Part shown: positions 1 through 8,014 of the stretch, piece after piece | Position numbering within the stretch: position 1 is the stretch's first letter | How the letters are laid out: every line of letters begins with the position of its first letter | Assembly: GCF_028292365.1 (NCBI RefSeq) | Contig: NZ_JAQGMM010000537.1 | Span: 1-43,633, forward strand | Length of the DNA stretch: 43,633 bases | Direction: 5' to 3' | From: Caballeronia sp. | GTDB lineage: Bacteria > Pseudomonadota > Gammaproteobacteria > Burkholderiales > Burkholderiaceae | Notes under the pieces: model-generated | Databases searched by the model: none | The model's input: only the letters and a program-made list of their open reading frames with translations | Told to the model about the DNA's origin: nothing | Made by a program: the position numbers and the translations under genes

Positions 1-1203
1 GAATCTCCGACTGATATCGTCTATCTCGATCGGATCGATCATAGGATTGCTTCGAATGATCCGCGACACCTCGTGTTGCCGGGCCTTGGTCATGACCCAC
101 AACAGGCGCTCGGAAACCGCGCGATCGGTCGCCGAGACAAGCATTTTGGCAAGGTCGGAGGGGTCGAAAGCGTTGACCGTGTCAAAGAGCGTGCGATCGT
201 CGATGAATTCAATGTCGGCCAGCGATTTGTAATCGTTGGTGGACCGCGGCGGCTTCTTCGAACTGGCGGGGATGCCGTTATCCTCGCGAGACAGCTTGTC
301 CAGCAGCAACTGCTTTTCGATGCCGATAAGCGCGTCGACGTTCGTCAAGCCGGCCTGTTCCAGTTCCGTCACGATCGAGATGCCAAGGCTATGGTCCGCG
401 GCCCGCTGCGCTGATTCCACGATTCGCCCAGGGTTGAAAACGACGACCTGCCGCTCGACGGTGTCGTCAGCCGTGGGAGAGGACACATCGTCGACGAAGT
501 CCCCACGCGCGGTTTCAAACGCGATAAGGTTCAACGTTTCCATACGTCTGAGCATTGCCATAATGTGCATGCGAGGATGACCGATTATGGCCTGGCAATG
601 CCTGAAGGCATCGGTGAATGAAATAGACACATTCTCCGAACTCGGATGACGCCGTGCGTCGTGGCTTTCGGCCCGCGCCATCAGACTCAGCAAATTGGCA
701 TAGGAGACGATGCCATGCAAAAGATCGGCGTTCGTGTGTGCCGGGAGGAGTTCGTCAACTCGTTTGTTCCTGCGGATCAGGCTACGCATCAAGTGGCGAA
801 GCAGGGGCGACACGCGCTCCAGTTCAACTTCGACCGACGTTGGGTCGATGACGATCAGCCGACAAAAGCTTAGGGCTCTCGCGGTTGATCCGCGCGGCTC
901 GGACCGCAACAGCGCACATTCCCCGAAGCATTCGTCTTTCCCCAGGATCGCAAGCACCACTCGCCTTTCATCGCATCTGGTGGAGATCTCGATCTTGCCT
1001 TCGGCGATGACGTAGATGCAGGCGTTTCCTGCATACCCTTCCGAGTAAACGACTTCGCCCGCTGCGACGGCCCGAAATTGTGGTGCCTTTTCTTGGTGCA
1101 ATGTATCCCCCGCTATGCCACTTATGTCGCCTGACCCAACGTTATCGATCGGGTAGCCTGATTTTTGTCGGAGACAATCGTCTTCTACAAGGGATAACGG
1201 CAT
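1..1203 (-). CDS. Cyclic-nucleotide-binding protein with FliG-like C-terminal part (3' end outside window)
   Basis: The frame is open from an ATG at 1203 to the left edge, giving 401 codons with no stop, so the C-terminus is missing. Residues about 45-150 form a cNMP-binding (Crp-like) domain: a beta-roll segment with AGNACIYVIAEGKIEIS and a phosphate-binding cassette FGECALLRSEPRGSTA with its conserved Glu and Arg. No helix-turn-helix follows, so it is not an ordinary Crp/Fnr regulator. A helical middle leads to a stretch (about residues 325-401, from YKSLADIEFIDDRTLF) whose spacing recalls the C-terminal repeats of the flagellar switch protein FliG. That resemblance is by eye and weak. A stop lies 14 codons upstream in frame, supporting the ATG; AAGGG lies about 12 bases before it. 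Likely a cytoplasmic cAMP- or c-di-GMP-type sensor. The domain call is solid; the role is unknown. Confidence 0.75.
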   Translation of the reverse strand, partial: MPLSLVEDDCLRQKSGYPIDNVGSGDISGIAGDTLHQEKAPQFRAVAAGEVVYSEGYAGNACIYVIAEGKIEISTRCDERRVVLAILGKDECFGECALLRSEPRGSTARALSFCRLIVIDPTSVEVELERVSPLLRHLMRSLIRRNKRVDELLPAHTNADLLHGIVSYANLLSLMARAESHDARRHPSSENVSISFTDAFRHCQAIIGHPRMHIMAMLRRMETLNLIAFETARGDFVDDVSSPTADDTVERQVVVFNPGRIVESAQRAADHSLGISIVTELEQAGLTNVDALIGIEKQLLLDKLSREDNGIPASSKKPPRSTNDYKSLADIEFIDDRTLFDTVNAFDPSDLAKMLVSATDRAVSERLLWVMTKARQHEVSRIIRSNPMIDPIEIDDISRRF

Positions 1204-1993
1204 TCTCTTACGAACCCTTTAATTGCAAGAGGGGTGTTTTGACATATATCGATCGGGAATGGCGGGTTGGCCGTTGTAAAGGGGGCCAAACATACAACTG
1301 ACTACACAGAAGGTAGGATTAGCTCAACCGGGCGTTGGGGCGACGGATCATTTGTGTCGAGCAATTTTCGGCGTGCTGCCAGCAGAGCTCGGCGCCGACG
1401 TATTCGGAAAACAGGCTGGATGGAGAGGTGTGAACGGCGGTCAGAAAGCGACACCGATGGCGGCGTCAATCAGAAACGCTAAATGACTTGTTCTTCAGAG
1501 CGGGGTTTTCGACGGCTGGCGGAGGTGCCGATGGACTAGTATCGGGCGCATCGGGGGGAGCCCGAAGGGCGAGTGCAGAGGCACCTGGTGCAGCTCACGT
1601 CCGAATGGGGCTGACGCAGGAGCCGGTATGCGGAACCCTACACATGTACGACAGGACTGATCGACAAGCACCCCCTTCCGAACAAAGCCCAGTGGTAGCC
1701 TGGCGATGCGGCGCGTCGATTCAACCGTGGCTGACTGTATCACTGTGAGATTGGGCATTTGCTCATCGCCAGCGGACGACCACTAAAAACCGCTCAGCTA
1801 AGTGCGCTGCGTTAGCAGCAGTCCGTTGAATAGGTGCATCTGTATTCCGACAAATGGCCCCTCGGGTAATCGTCCGCCCTGTCGAAGATGCAGGGCAACC
1901 AAAGCATAGAAAAAAAGCTGAAAAACGTTATCATGGCAGTGATTTCAGGCGTCACCACGACACAATTCTTCCAGCCTATCGCTTGCCATTTCG
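1204..1993. other. Gene-poor region, 790 bp
   Basis: No convincing protein is seen. Short open frames here lack ribosome binding sites and protein-like composition. The stretch 1555-1660 is a run of short hairpins (GCCC-GAA-GGGC at 1560-1570, GCAC-CTG-GTGC at 1581-1591, GGCT/AGCC at 1609-1624) that could be a remnant of a structured RNA. The 1994 gene starts just after an A-rich segment (1900-1935). Confidence 0.4.
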
Positions 1994-2890
1994 ATGTCCA
2001 TAACAGTTAGCTTCCCCGCCGCTTTGCGTGATTGGATCACCCACAATCTCACACGCGGCGTTGCGCCACAGGCGATTGTGCGTGAGCTGGTTGACCGAAA
2101 GAACGCACCGGAGCTCGCGTCGGCAATGGTCGATGCGGTCTCGTCGGCTTTTTTGTACGGCACGCCGTTGCCGGGCGAGACGCTCGAAATCGGCGGTGCG
2201 CCGCTCACATACGAAGTGGAGCCGTGGCGCGTACCGGACGGTCCGCTGATCCGGCTCGGAGAGCATAAGGTGCGCGTGATTGCGCGTATGCACCGGCCCG
2301 CCGCAGTACTGCTCGACAATTTTCTCAGCGCGAACGAATGCGAGCAGTTAACTTCTCTCGCGCGGCCGCGTCTGGACCGTTCGACCGTGGTCGATCCTGT
2401 GACCGGGCGTAATGTCGTGGCAGGGCATCGCAGCAGCCACGGCATGTTTTTTCGCTTGGGCGAAACCCCGCTGATCGCGCGCCTTGAATCTCGTATCTCC
2501 GAACTCACAGGCCTGCCGGTCGAGAACGGCGAAGGCCTGCAACTTCTGCACTACGAAGCGGGCGCCGAATCGACGCCGCACGTCGACTACCTGGTCCCGG
2601 GCAACCCGGCGAATCAAGAGTCGATCGCGCGCAGCGGACAGCGCGTGGGCACATTGCTGATGTATCTGAACGATGTGGATGGCGGAGGTGAAACCGTGTT
2701 CCCCCAGATCGGATGGTCGGTGGTGCCGCGGCGCGGCCAGGCACTTTACTTCGAATACGGCAACCGTTTCGGGCTCGCCGACCCGAGCTCCCTGCACGCA
2801 AGCACGCCCTTGCGGACGGGCGAGAAGTGGGTGGCCACCAAATGGATTCGCACGCGCCGCTTCGCGCCACGCGTGTCCGGCATGGAGTGA
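1994..2890 (+). CDS. 2OG-Fe(II) oxygenase, prolyl 4-hydroxylase-like
   Basis: The 298-residue protein has a C-terminal double-stranded beta-helix oxygenase domain (about 105-290). The iron ligands are visible as H196-x-D198 (STPHVDYL) and H268 (LHAST), and K278 (GEKWVATKW) is placed to bind the 2-oxoglutarate carboxylate. The NDVDGGGETVFP stretch is typical of the prolyl 4-hydroxylase alpha-subunit family (P4Hc). The enzyme is expected to hydroxylate a peptidyl or free proline-type substrate using O2 and 2-oxoglutarate, releasing succinate and CO2. The N-terminal about 100 residues are a helical lead-in found in bacterial members. There is no signal peptide, so it is cytosolic. No strong Shine-Dalgarno precedes the ATG. 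It stands alone, convergent with the lipoprotein gene that ends at 2930. The substrate cannot be told from sequence. Confidence 0.88.
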   Translation: MSITVSFPAALRDWITHNLTRGVAPQAIVRELVDRKNAPELASAMVDAVSSAFLYGTPLPGETLEIGGAPLTYEVEPWRVPDGPLIRLGEHKVRVIARMHRPAAVLLDNFLSANECEQLTSLARPRLDRSTVVDPVTGRNVVAGHRSSHGMFFRLGETPLIARLESRISELTGLPVENGEGLQLLHYEAGAESTPHVDYLVPGNPANQESIARSGQRVGTLLMYLNDVDGGGETVFPQIGWSVVPRRGQALYFEYGNRFGLADPSSLHASTPLRTGEKWVATKWIRTRRFAPRVSGME

Positions 2891-2929
2891 CCTTCGGGAC
2901 GGCTGGGCGCCCCGCAGGCCCGCTGGATT

Positions 2930-3601
2930 TCAGCGGACGAAGACCTCGTCGGCGACCCAGCCCTTCGACGTCAAATACACACCCTCGCGCAGCTGCATCG
3001 TGCCCGCGCCTTCGATCACGCGCCTGACCATCGGGAACACGCGCTGTGCGTCGTCACTCTTGGCCCACGGCGCAGGATCGATCTTGTAGGTATAGATAAC
3101 CGAGGTGGCGGTCTGGCCGTTCACTTGCGCCGGCCGCTCCCAGCCCACTACCTTGTCGAGCGAAAGCGTGGCCGCGCAGAAATCGGCCGGATGCGTGACG
3201 CGCGAGGTGGCGGTCGCAACTACTTCCGGAATATGCAGATAGTATTTCTGACCTTCGGCCGTCAACTGGAACTGGCGCGCGTTCGCGCGGATCTTCTTGC
3301 TGTTCTCATCGGTGCGTTCGACCACCACGTCCTTGCCTGCGACCAGACCGAGTTTCTCGAGTACCGGCATTTGTAACGCGTCGCGGGTACCGGCGGCCAT
3401 ATCGTCCGTTGTCACGTAGATCGGCCAGTCGTATTTAGCGAGGCACAGGTGGCCACGCTGGGCGAGAAAGGTGTTGATGGTGGCCGTGAAATTCTCCCGG
3501 CTGACGTCTTGGCTATTGTCATGGCAGCCGGCGAACAGGGTCAGGGCGCTCAGGGCGAATGCGCCACAAGCAATGCGGCCGGCGGTGGAACGTCGCGTCA
3601 T
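2930..3601 (-). CDS. Small exported lipoprotein, function unknown
   Basis: This 223-residue protein begins with a lipoprotein signal: basic MTRRS, a hydrophobic run, and a lipobox LFAGC that puts the lipidated cysteine near residue 26. The mature part (about 197 residues) has mixed alpha/beta composition and two further cysteines (HLCLAKYDW, HPADFCAAT), which could form a disulfide. I do not recognise a catalytic motif. It lies 98 bp downstream of the di-heme cytochrome gene on the same strand and may be co-transcribed with it, although a GC-rich hairpin (about 3649-3675) sits in the gap. The family appears as a Burkholderiaceae hypothetical lipoprotein; any function would be a guess. Confidence 0.75.
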   Translation of the reverse strand: MTRRSTAGRIACGAFALSALTLFAGCHDNSQDVSRENFTATINTFLAQRGHLCLAKYDWPIYVTTDDMAAGTRDALQMPVLEKLGLVAGKDVVVERTDENSKKIRANARQFQLTAEGQKYYLHIPEVVATATSRVTHPADFCAATLSLDKVVGWERPAQVNGQTATSVIYTYKIDPAPWAKSDDAQRVFPMVRRVIEGAGTMQLREGVYLTSKGWVADEVFVR

Positions 3602-3644
3602 GGTGTTTGTTGCTCAGGTTGGATTGCTAAAGTACAGGTGAATT

Positions 3645-3680
3645 TTTTCGGCGCACGGCCGCCCGAAAGGGCCGGCCGCT
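3645..3680 (-). terminator. GC-rich hairpin after the di-heme cytochrome gene
   Basis: A stem built on GGCC-GCCC-GAAA-GGGC-(C)GGCC lies 20-50 bases past the stop of the cytochrome gene. There is no T-run on the minus strand, so it may only attenuate or stabilise the transcript that continues into the lipoprotein gene. Confidence 0.35.
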
Positions 3681-3699
3681 TGCCTGGATCAGGGTGTTG

Positions 3700-5169
3700 T
3701 CAGTTCACGCAACTGCCGCTGGTGGGCGGCGTGGCGGGCACTTGATAGCCGTCGGTAAGCGTGTTCAGGAAGCAGGCCAGGTCCGCGATGTTTTGCTGCG
3801 TCAGCTGCGGCGCCGAGTGGACCACGCGGGGCTGCGCACCGTCGGCCGCTGTTGTGCCGCCCGCCGCAGTCTGACCTTGGCCCATCGGTAATTCCTCGTC
3901 GATATTGCCCTGGTACGCCGCTGGCAGATCGTTGAACGACTGGGCCGTCGCACCCGAGGCGGATGTCGGGAACAGCGCGTAGGACGGGTTCTGCACCGAC
4001 TGGCCGGGGTCGCCGCCCGTGCTTGGGTACCAGTACTCCGGGTTCGTGTCGCGCGTGTTATAGAAATTCAGCACCTGCACGAGCGAGTGGAACACGCCGT
4101 TGTGAAAGAACACGGAGCGCGTCGCGACATTGCGCAGCGTCGGCACTTTGAAGCGGCCGCAATACGGGTCGGGAACATTGACGCCGGTGATCGAATCCGG
4201 GCCCGCGCCGCTGCTGGCTGTGCCGGGCGTGTGGAGGTTGTTGAGCGGGCCGCACAGACCCATGTCGACGTACGACGCAGGGACGTTGCTCGGGATCGGG
4301 TCGGGATTGCCCGGGATCTGTGTGTCGTTGCGCGGCGCGCCGATCGCCTGGTAGGTGAAGTCGGTCATGAGCGCGACGGAGCCCTTGAAGTTCGCTCCGG
4401 CATAGTGGCAGGCTACGCATGCGGCGCCCGTACCTGTGTCATTGAAGAGCTGGAGGCCGCGCATCTCCGCCGCTGTCAACGTGCCGCCGAGCTTGTTGGA
4501 GACATACAGGTCGAACTTGCTCGCGTAGGGCGCGAAGCTCGGGTCTTCCTGCTGATAAGCCTGGAGGGCGAGACCGATATCGTTGAACGTGGCGTTGGCG
4601 TCAGAGAACACGCCTGAGCCGAATGCCTGTTGGAACAGCGCCGCGTAGGACGCTTTCTGTACGGCCTGCACCACGGCGGCTGGCGACGGGTTGTTCATTT
4701 CGATCGGATTGAGCAGCGGTAGTGCCGGTTGGGTGGCGAGCGTCGCGGCGCGGCCGTCCAGCATGAAACCGCCGCCAGGCGCGTTCTGCGTGATGCCGTC
4801 CGGGTTCTCGGCGATATCGTTATAGGGCGGCGTCATGGATTTGTAGCGCAACGAAGGCACGGCGCGCTGGCCCGCCTGCGACGGATCCGAGCCGAGCTGC
4901 ACGGACAGGCTGTTGGGCGGCCCGTACGCGAACTGAGGGTTGTGGCAGGTGGCGCAGGCCATGTTCTTGTTGCCTGACAGATTCTGGTCGAAGAACAATT
5001 TCTGGCCGACTTGTGCAGCCACGCTAAGCGTGACTGGCGCCGGGGGCGCGACGACGCCCGACGGGCCGCCCGACGACGTCTGGGTCGAGTCGCCGCTGCC
5101 ACTGCCGCCGCCGCAGGCGGCCAAGATCAGTGAGAGCGCGCAGATCACGCCGAGGGAGAGTTTTCGCAT
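3700..5169 (-). CDS. Di-heme cytochrome c peroxidase / MauG-family lipoprotein
   Basis: The 489-residue exported protein starts at the ATG at 5169 (MRKLSLGVICALSLILAACG). The longer frame to 5196 would need a TTG start and spoil the signal peptide. The signal ends in a lipobox (ILAAC) followed by a Gly/Ser-rich linker, so it is probably a membrane-anchored periplasmic lipoprotein. Two c-type heme sites are present: CATCH (ACATCHNPQFAYG) and CVACH (ACVACHYAG). The C-terminal FFHNGVFHSLVQVLNFY segment is typical of the CcpA/MauG family. These enzymes reduce peroxide or perform long-range oxidation using high-potential hemes. It follows the phosphoesterase gene with 176 bp between, including a strong hairpin. 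Electron donor and true substrate are unknown. Confidence 0.88.
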   Translation of the reverse strand: MRKLSLGVICALSLILAACGGGSGSGDSTQTSSGGPSGVVAPPAPVTLSVAAQVGQKLFFDQNLSGNKNMACATCHNPQFAYGPPNSLSVQLGSDPSQAGQRAVPSLRYKSMTPPYNDIAENPDGITQNAPGGGFMLDGRAATLATQPALPLLNPIEMNNPSPAAVVQAVQKASYAALFQQAFGSGVFSDANATFNDIGLALQAYQQEDPSFAPYASKFDLYVSNKLGGTLTAAEMRGLQLFNDTGTGAACVACHYAGANFKGSVALMTDFTYQAIGAPRNDTQIPGNPDPIPSNVPASYVDMGLCGPLNNLHTPGTASSGAGPDSITGVNVPDPYCGRFKVPTLRNVATRSVFFHNGVFHSLVQVLNFYNTRDTNPEYWYPSTGGDPGQSVQNPSYALFPTSASGATAQSFNDLPAAYQGNIDEELPMGQGQTAAGGTTAADGAQPRVVHSAPQLTQQNIADLACFLNTLTDGYQVPATPPTSGSCVN

Positions 5170-5257
5170 ATCAAGTCTTTGGAACCCTGACTCCAATCGC
5201 CGGGCGGTCCTGACAGGGCCGAAGGCCGCTTGGCGATGGGACGGATAGAACGGAAAC

Positions 5258-5286
5258 TGCCAGGCCGCAAAAAACGCGGCCTGGCA
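5258..5286 (-). terminator. Strong hairpin between phosphoesterase and cytochrome genes
   Basis: Perfect 11-bp arms TGCCAGGCCGC / GCGGCCTGGCA with a 7-base A-rich loop, located about 60 bases past the stop of the phosphoesterase gene. On the minus strand the loop becomes GTTTTTT and the stem is followed by only a short T stretch (GTTTCC). It is probably a terminator or attenuator separating the two genes. Confidence 0.65.
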
Positions 5287-5345
5287 GGGAGATCACACTT
5301 GCCGCCGCGGGGAGGCAGTGAGCCGCCTCCCCGCGAGCCGCGTGC

Positions 5346-7643
5346 TTACTTGGCCAGTGCCCAGACGTTGGTCTGGGTTGCGTCCGGGCCCGGAGCGCGT
5401 GATGCCAGCGACGTACCCGTCACATCGACCGGGTTCAGCTTCTGCGTGTAGCCTGCCGGTGTGATGTAGGCATGGTTCATCGGACGCACGGAGTCGAAGT
5501 GCGTATCCGCGCTGGCCGCGAGTTCCGGCAGGTTCACGATGTTGCTCGCGATGAACGACTCGGTGTACTTCGCGCGAGCGAGGTACGTCTGCGGCTGCGC
5601 CGGGTCAGCGACCTGGAACATGTCCTGCAGCGTACGCACCAGTGCGAAGTGACTGTACTCGTCGCTGTCGATTACCTTCGGGTTGGCCTGGTTCGTTGCC
5701 ACACCGAAGATCGAGTTGCCGTGACCGTGGTTGCCCGCACTGTAAGCCGTCGTTGTCGTCTGCGTGAACTTGCCGTTCGCGAATGTGAGCGGTTGCTGAC
5801 CGACGTTCGACGTCACCGGGTTCCAGCCACAGCACGAGGTGGAGCTGCCTTCGCCTTCGTCAAACATCACGACGATGGCCACCTTGCGTTGCTTGTTGGA
5901 CCAGAGCGGCGATGCCTGGATCTTCGCGACCACCTGACGTACGTAGTCATCGCCACGCTGAACGATATTCTCGCTTCCGCCGAGGCACGAAGGATCGGAG
6001 CCAGTGCCGTGCATGTCGTCGCACTGATCGGGCATGATGAAGTTCAGATTGCCCACGTCACCGCTCGCGAGGTCTGTGCTGAACTGGTCGGTGTTGTAGC
6101 CGGCCGGGACAGGGTACGCCGTCGCTTTCGACCAGTCGGCGGCGGAGTATTGCGTGCCGAAGATGGTGCGGTTGTCGGCGAAGAACTCAGGCAGGCTGCG
6201 CGTCTGCTGATAGGCCATGCCAGGATGGTGCTTGGTCTTGTACAGCGCACCCGGAACCTTGAATGGCCCACCGGCGGAGCCCGGACCCGTGTAGGTATCC
6301 GATATTGCGGCGTCGGCAATACTGTCGGCGCGCGGATCCTGGCCGGGGTTCATCGATTCGCTATACGAGCGCCACGTCAGGCCCGCTTGCGAAATCAGGT
6401 TGAAAATGGACGGTGCCGTGACGTTGTGGTTGGCGCTGGCGGTGACGTTGCAGGACGAACTCCCAAAGCCCGACAGGTGACTGGAGTCTTGCGGTGGCAA
6501 CGCGCCGGTCGCGACGAGAGGCTGGCCGTCCGAGGCCTTGCCACCGGTGAATGCCACGTCCGTCGGCGCGGCCGGGGCGGCGCAGCCCCACCAGTTGTCG
6601 TCCACGATACCCCAGTCGTCCCCGCCGCCGAGTGCCGTGTAGTTCGGCTCGCTCGGGTTACCCGTCGAGTAATAGGTCGTGAACTGGTTGTTGGCACTCA
6701 GGAACGCGTTGATGTTCGGGGCTTGCGTCGCACCGAGAATTCCTGGGGTACCCGTAACCGGGGCCACGCTGTGGTTCTCGAGCATGATGATGAAGACGTT
6801 GTCGTAGCGCGGGATGCCTTCGACATTGAACGCGGCTTGCTGGGCTTGAGCGAACGTGATGGGCGCCTGCGTCTGCGTCGGTTTCACGATCGTTGCGGCG
6901 CTCACGCCCGCGACACCGACCAGCGACGGGTCGCCGCCGGGCACGGCGAGGTTGTCGGGGTACAGGTCGCCGCGGTCGAGCTTCGTCGTGGCGTAGGTGT
7001 AGCGGTTCGCGAGCTGGTTGTCTTCGAACAGCACAGCCTGCTGCTCAGGAGCCGAGAGCTTGTTCACATCGCTGAGTACGTCCGCAGCTGGCACCGACAC
7101 CGACGCCGCACCCAGGACCGGTGTGCTCAGGCGGTTGACCAGGTTGCTCTTCTCGGTCGCGTAGACTGTGCCGTTCGCTTCGACAAGACGCTGGACTTCG
7201 CTCGACATCGGGCTGATCACGACATTCGTCGCACCCTGGTCGGCGACCTGCGCAGCCGAGGCGCGCAGGATCAGATGGCTTGGAGCAGCTGCGCCGGTTG
7301 CCGTGTTGATGGCCTTGGTGCTCACGTCGGCGATCAACGGGCCGCTGGCGGCGGACTGCAGCGTGAAGTGGCCGGTGCTGTCGGTTGTCGTGCTCGCTTC
7401 CGATGTATCGCACTTGCCGTTGCCGTTCACGTCCACGCACACGGTGGCGCCAGCATAGTAGCCCGCCTTGAGGGTTGGATTGCCGGTCGTGCTGCCGGGC
7501 ATGAAGCCGGCTGCGGCTACTACGCCGCTATCGCTGACCGATGCCGGCGAATTGTTGTCATTGCCTCCGCAAGCGGTCAGCACGCAGGCTGCCGCGATTG
7601 AGGTTAGAAGAAAACCAGTGCGACTTGTTGAAATGACCGACAT
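5346..7643 (-). CDS. Exported phosphoesterase (acid phosphatase/phospholipase C family) lipoprotein
   Basis: The 765-residue protein carries a lipoprotein signal (lipobox VLTAC near residue 25). Next comes a beta-rich N-terminal module with a calcium-loop-like CVDVNGNGKCD motif (about 72-82). From about residue 280 a PF04185-type phosphoesterase domain follows: YDNVFIIMLENHSV (ENH metal site), NPSEPNYTALGGGDD (nucleophile region), a later MPDQCDDMHG, and FDEGEG and GNHGHGNS motifs carrying further metal-binding acidic and histidine residues. This family includes AcpA acid phosphatase and bacterial phospholipase C. It probably hydrolyses a phosphomonoester or phosphodiester outside the inner membrane for phosphate scavenging or lipid turnover. 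It is the first of three minus-strand exported-protein genes and is divergent from a response regulator; tandem repeats lie just upstream of its start. Confidence 0.87.
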   Translation of the reverse strand: MSVISTSRTGFLLTSIAAACVLTACGGNDNNSPASVSDSGVVAAAGFMPGSTTGNPTLKAGYYAGATVCVDVNGNGKCDTSEASTTTDSTGHFTLQSAASGPLIADVSTKAINTATGAAAPSHLILRASAAQVADQGATNVVISPMSSEVQRLVEANGTVYATEKSNLVNRLSTPVLGAASVSVPAADVLSDVNKLSAPEQQAVLFEDNQLANRYTYATTKLDRGDLYPDNLAVPGGDPSLVGVAGVSAATIVKPTQTQAPITFAQAQQAAFNVEGIPRYDNVFIIMLENHSVAPVTGTPGILGATQAPNINAFLSANNQFTTYYSTGNPSEPNYTALGGGDDWGIVDDNWWGCAAPAAPTDVAFTGGKASDGQPLVATGALPPQDSSHLSGFGSSSCNVTASANHNVTAPSIFNLISQAGLTWRSYSESMNPGQDPRADSIADAAISDTYTGPGSAGGPFKVPGALYKTKHHPGMAYQQTRSLPEFFADNRTIFGTQYSAADWSKATAYPVPAGYNTDQFSTDLASGDVGNLNFIMPDQCDDMHGTGSDPSCLGGSENIVQRGDDYVRQVVAKIQASPLWSNKQRKVAIVVMFDEGEGSSTSCCGWNPVTSNVGQQPLTFANGKFTQTTTTAYSAGNHGHGNSIFGVATNQANPKVIDSDEYSHFALVRTLQDMFQVADPAQPQTYLARAKYTESFIASNIVNLPELAASADTHFDSVRPMNHAYITPAGYTQKLNPVDVTGTSLASRAPGPDATQTNVWALAK

Positions 7644-8014
7644 GTGTGGGGGTCCCCGGTTGGTTTGGGTGTACTAGTTTCTCGTTCCCTTACTTACTAT
7701 TTCGTTCTCTTACTATTTTTGAAGCTGGCCGGATTGGAACACTGCCAAATGAAATTTTGGCGTCGGAAACCTGAACGTTTGCTTTCGAAGTGATTAACGG
7801 GCGTAGATGTTTCTCAATTATTCGCCCTTGAATTGGCAAAATTCGCTACCATAAAAATGTGACAAATCGATGTTGAGATAAACCGCTGAAGTTCTCAGAC
7901 ACGGGTGAGGCAGCCGGTTATGATCACGCCTCAGTCGCAAATAAGAACTTAGGCAGCTTTTGTTTACTGCTCCACCAACCTACTTTCTTCGCGCCCCCAT
8001 ACTCGGGCAGCAAT
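7644..8014. promoter_or_regulatory. Divergent intergenic region, 371 bp
   Basis: This AT-richer spacer separates the phosphoesterase gene (minus) from the response regulator (plus), so it should hold both promoters. A tandem repeat is found at 7682-7713 close to the phosphoesterase start. I see no gene and no clear Pho box. Confidence 0.5.
7682..7713. repeat. Tandem 12-bp repeat upstream of phosphoesterase gene
   Basis: TCGTTCCCTTAC (7682-7693) and TCGTTCTCTTAC (7702-7713) are repeated with 20-bp spacing, each followed by TTACTATT-like bases. The position, 39-70 bp before the phosphoesterase ATG, and the two-turn spacing fit a regulator-binding site. OmpR-family regulators bind tandem direct repeats, so the neighbouring response regulator is the obvious candidate. 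This is inference. Confidence 0.45.

Noticed and set aside
1618-1665. Group II intron domain V
   Set aside because: The first strand resembles domain V but the pairing strand and GAAA loop are missing, and no reverse transcriptase gene is nearby.
5472-7601. 709-codon open frame antisense to the phosphoesterase gene
   Set aside because: It is rich in Arg, Val and His with no family features, as expected for the mirror of a high-GC gene. The minus-strand phosphoesterase has a signal peptide and catalytic motifs.
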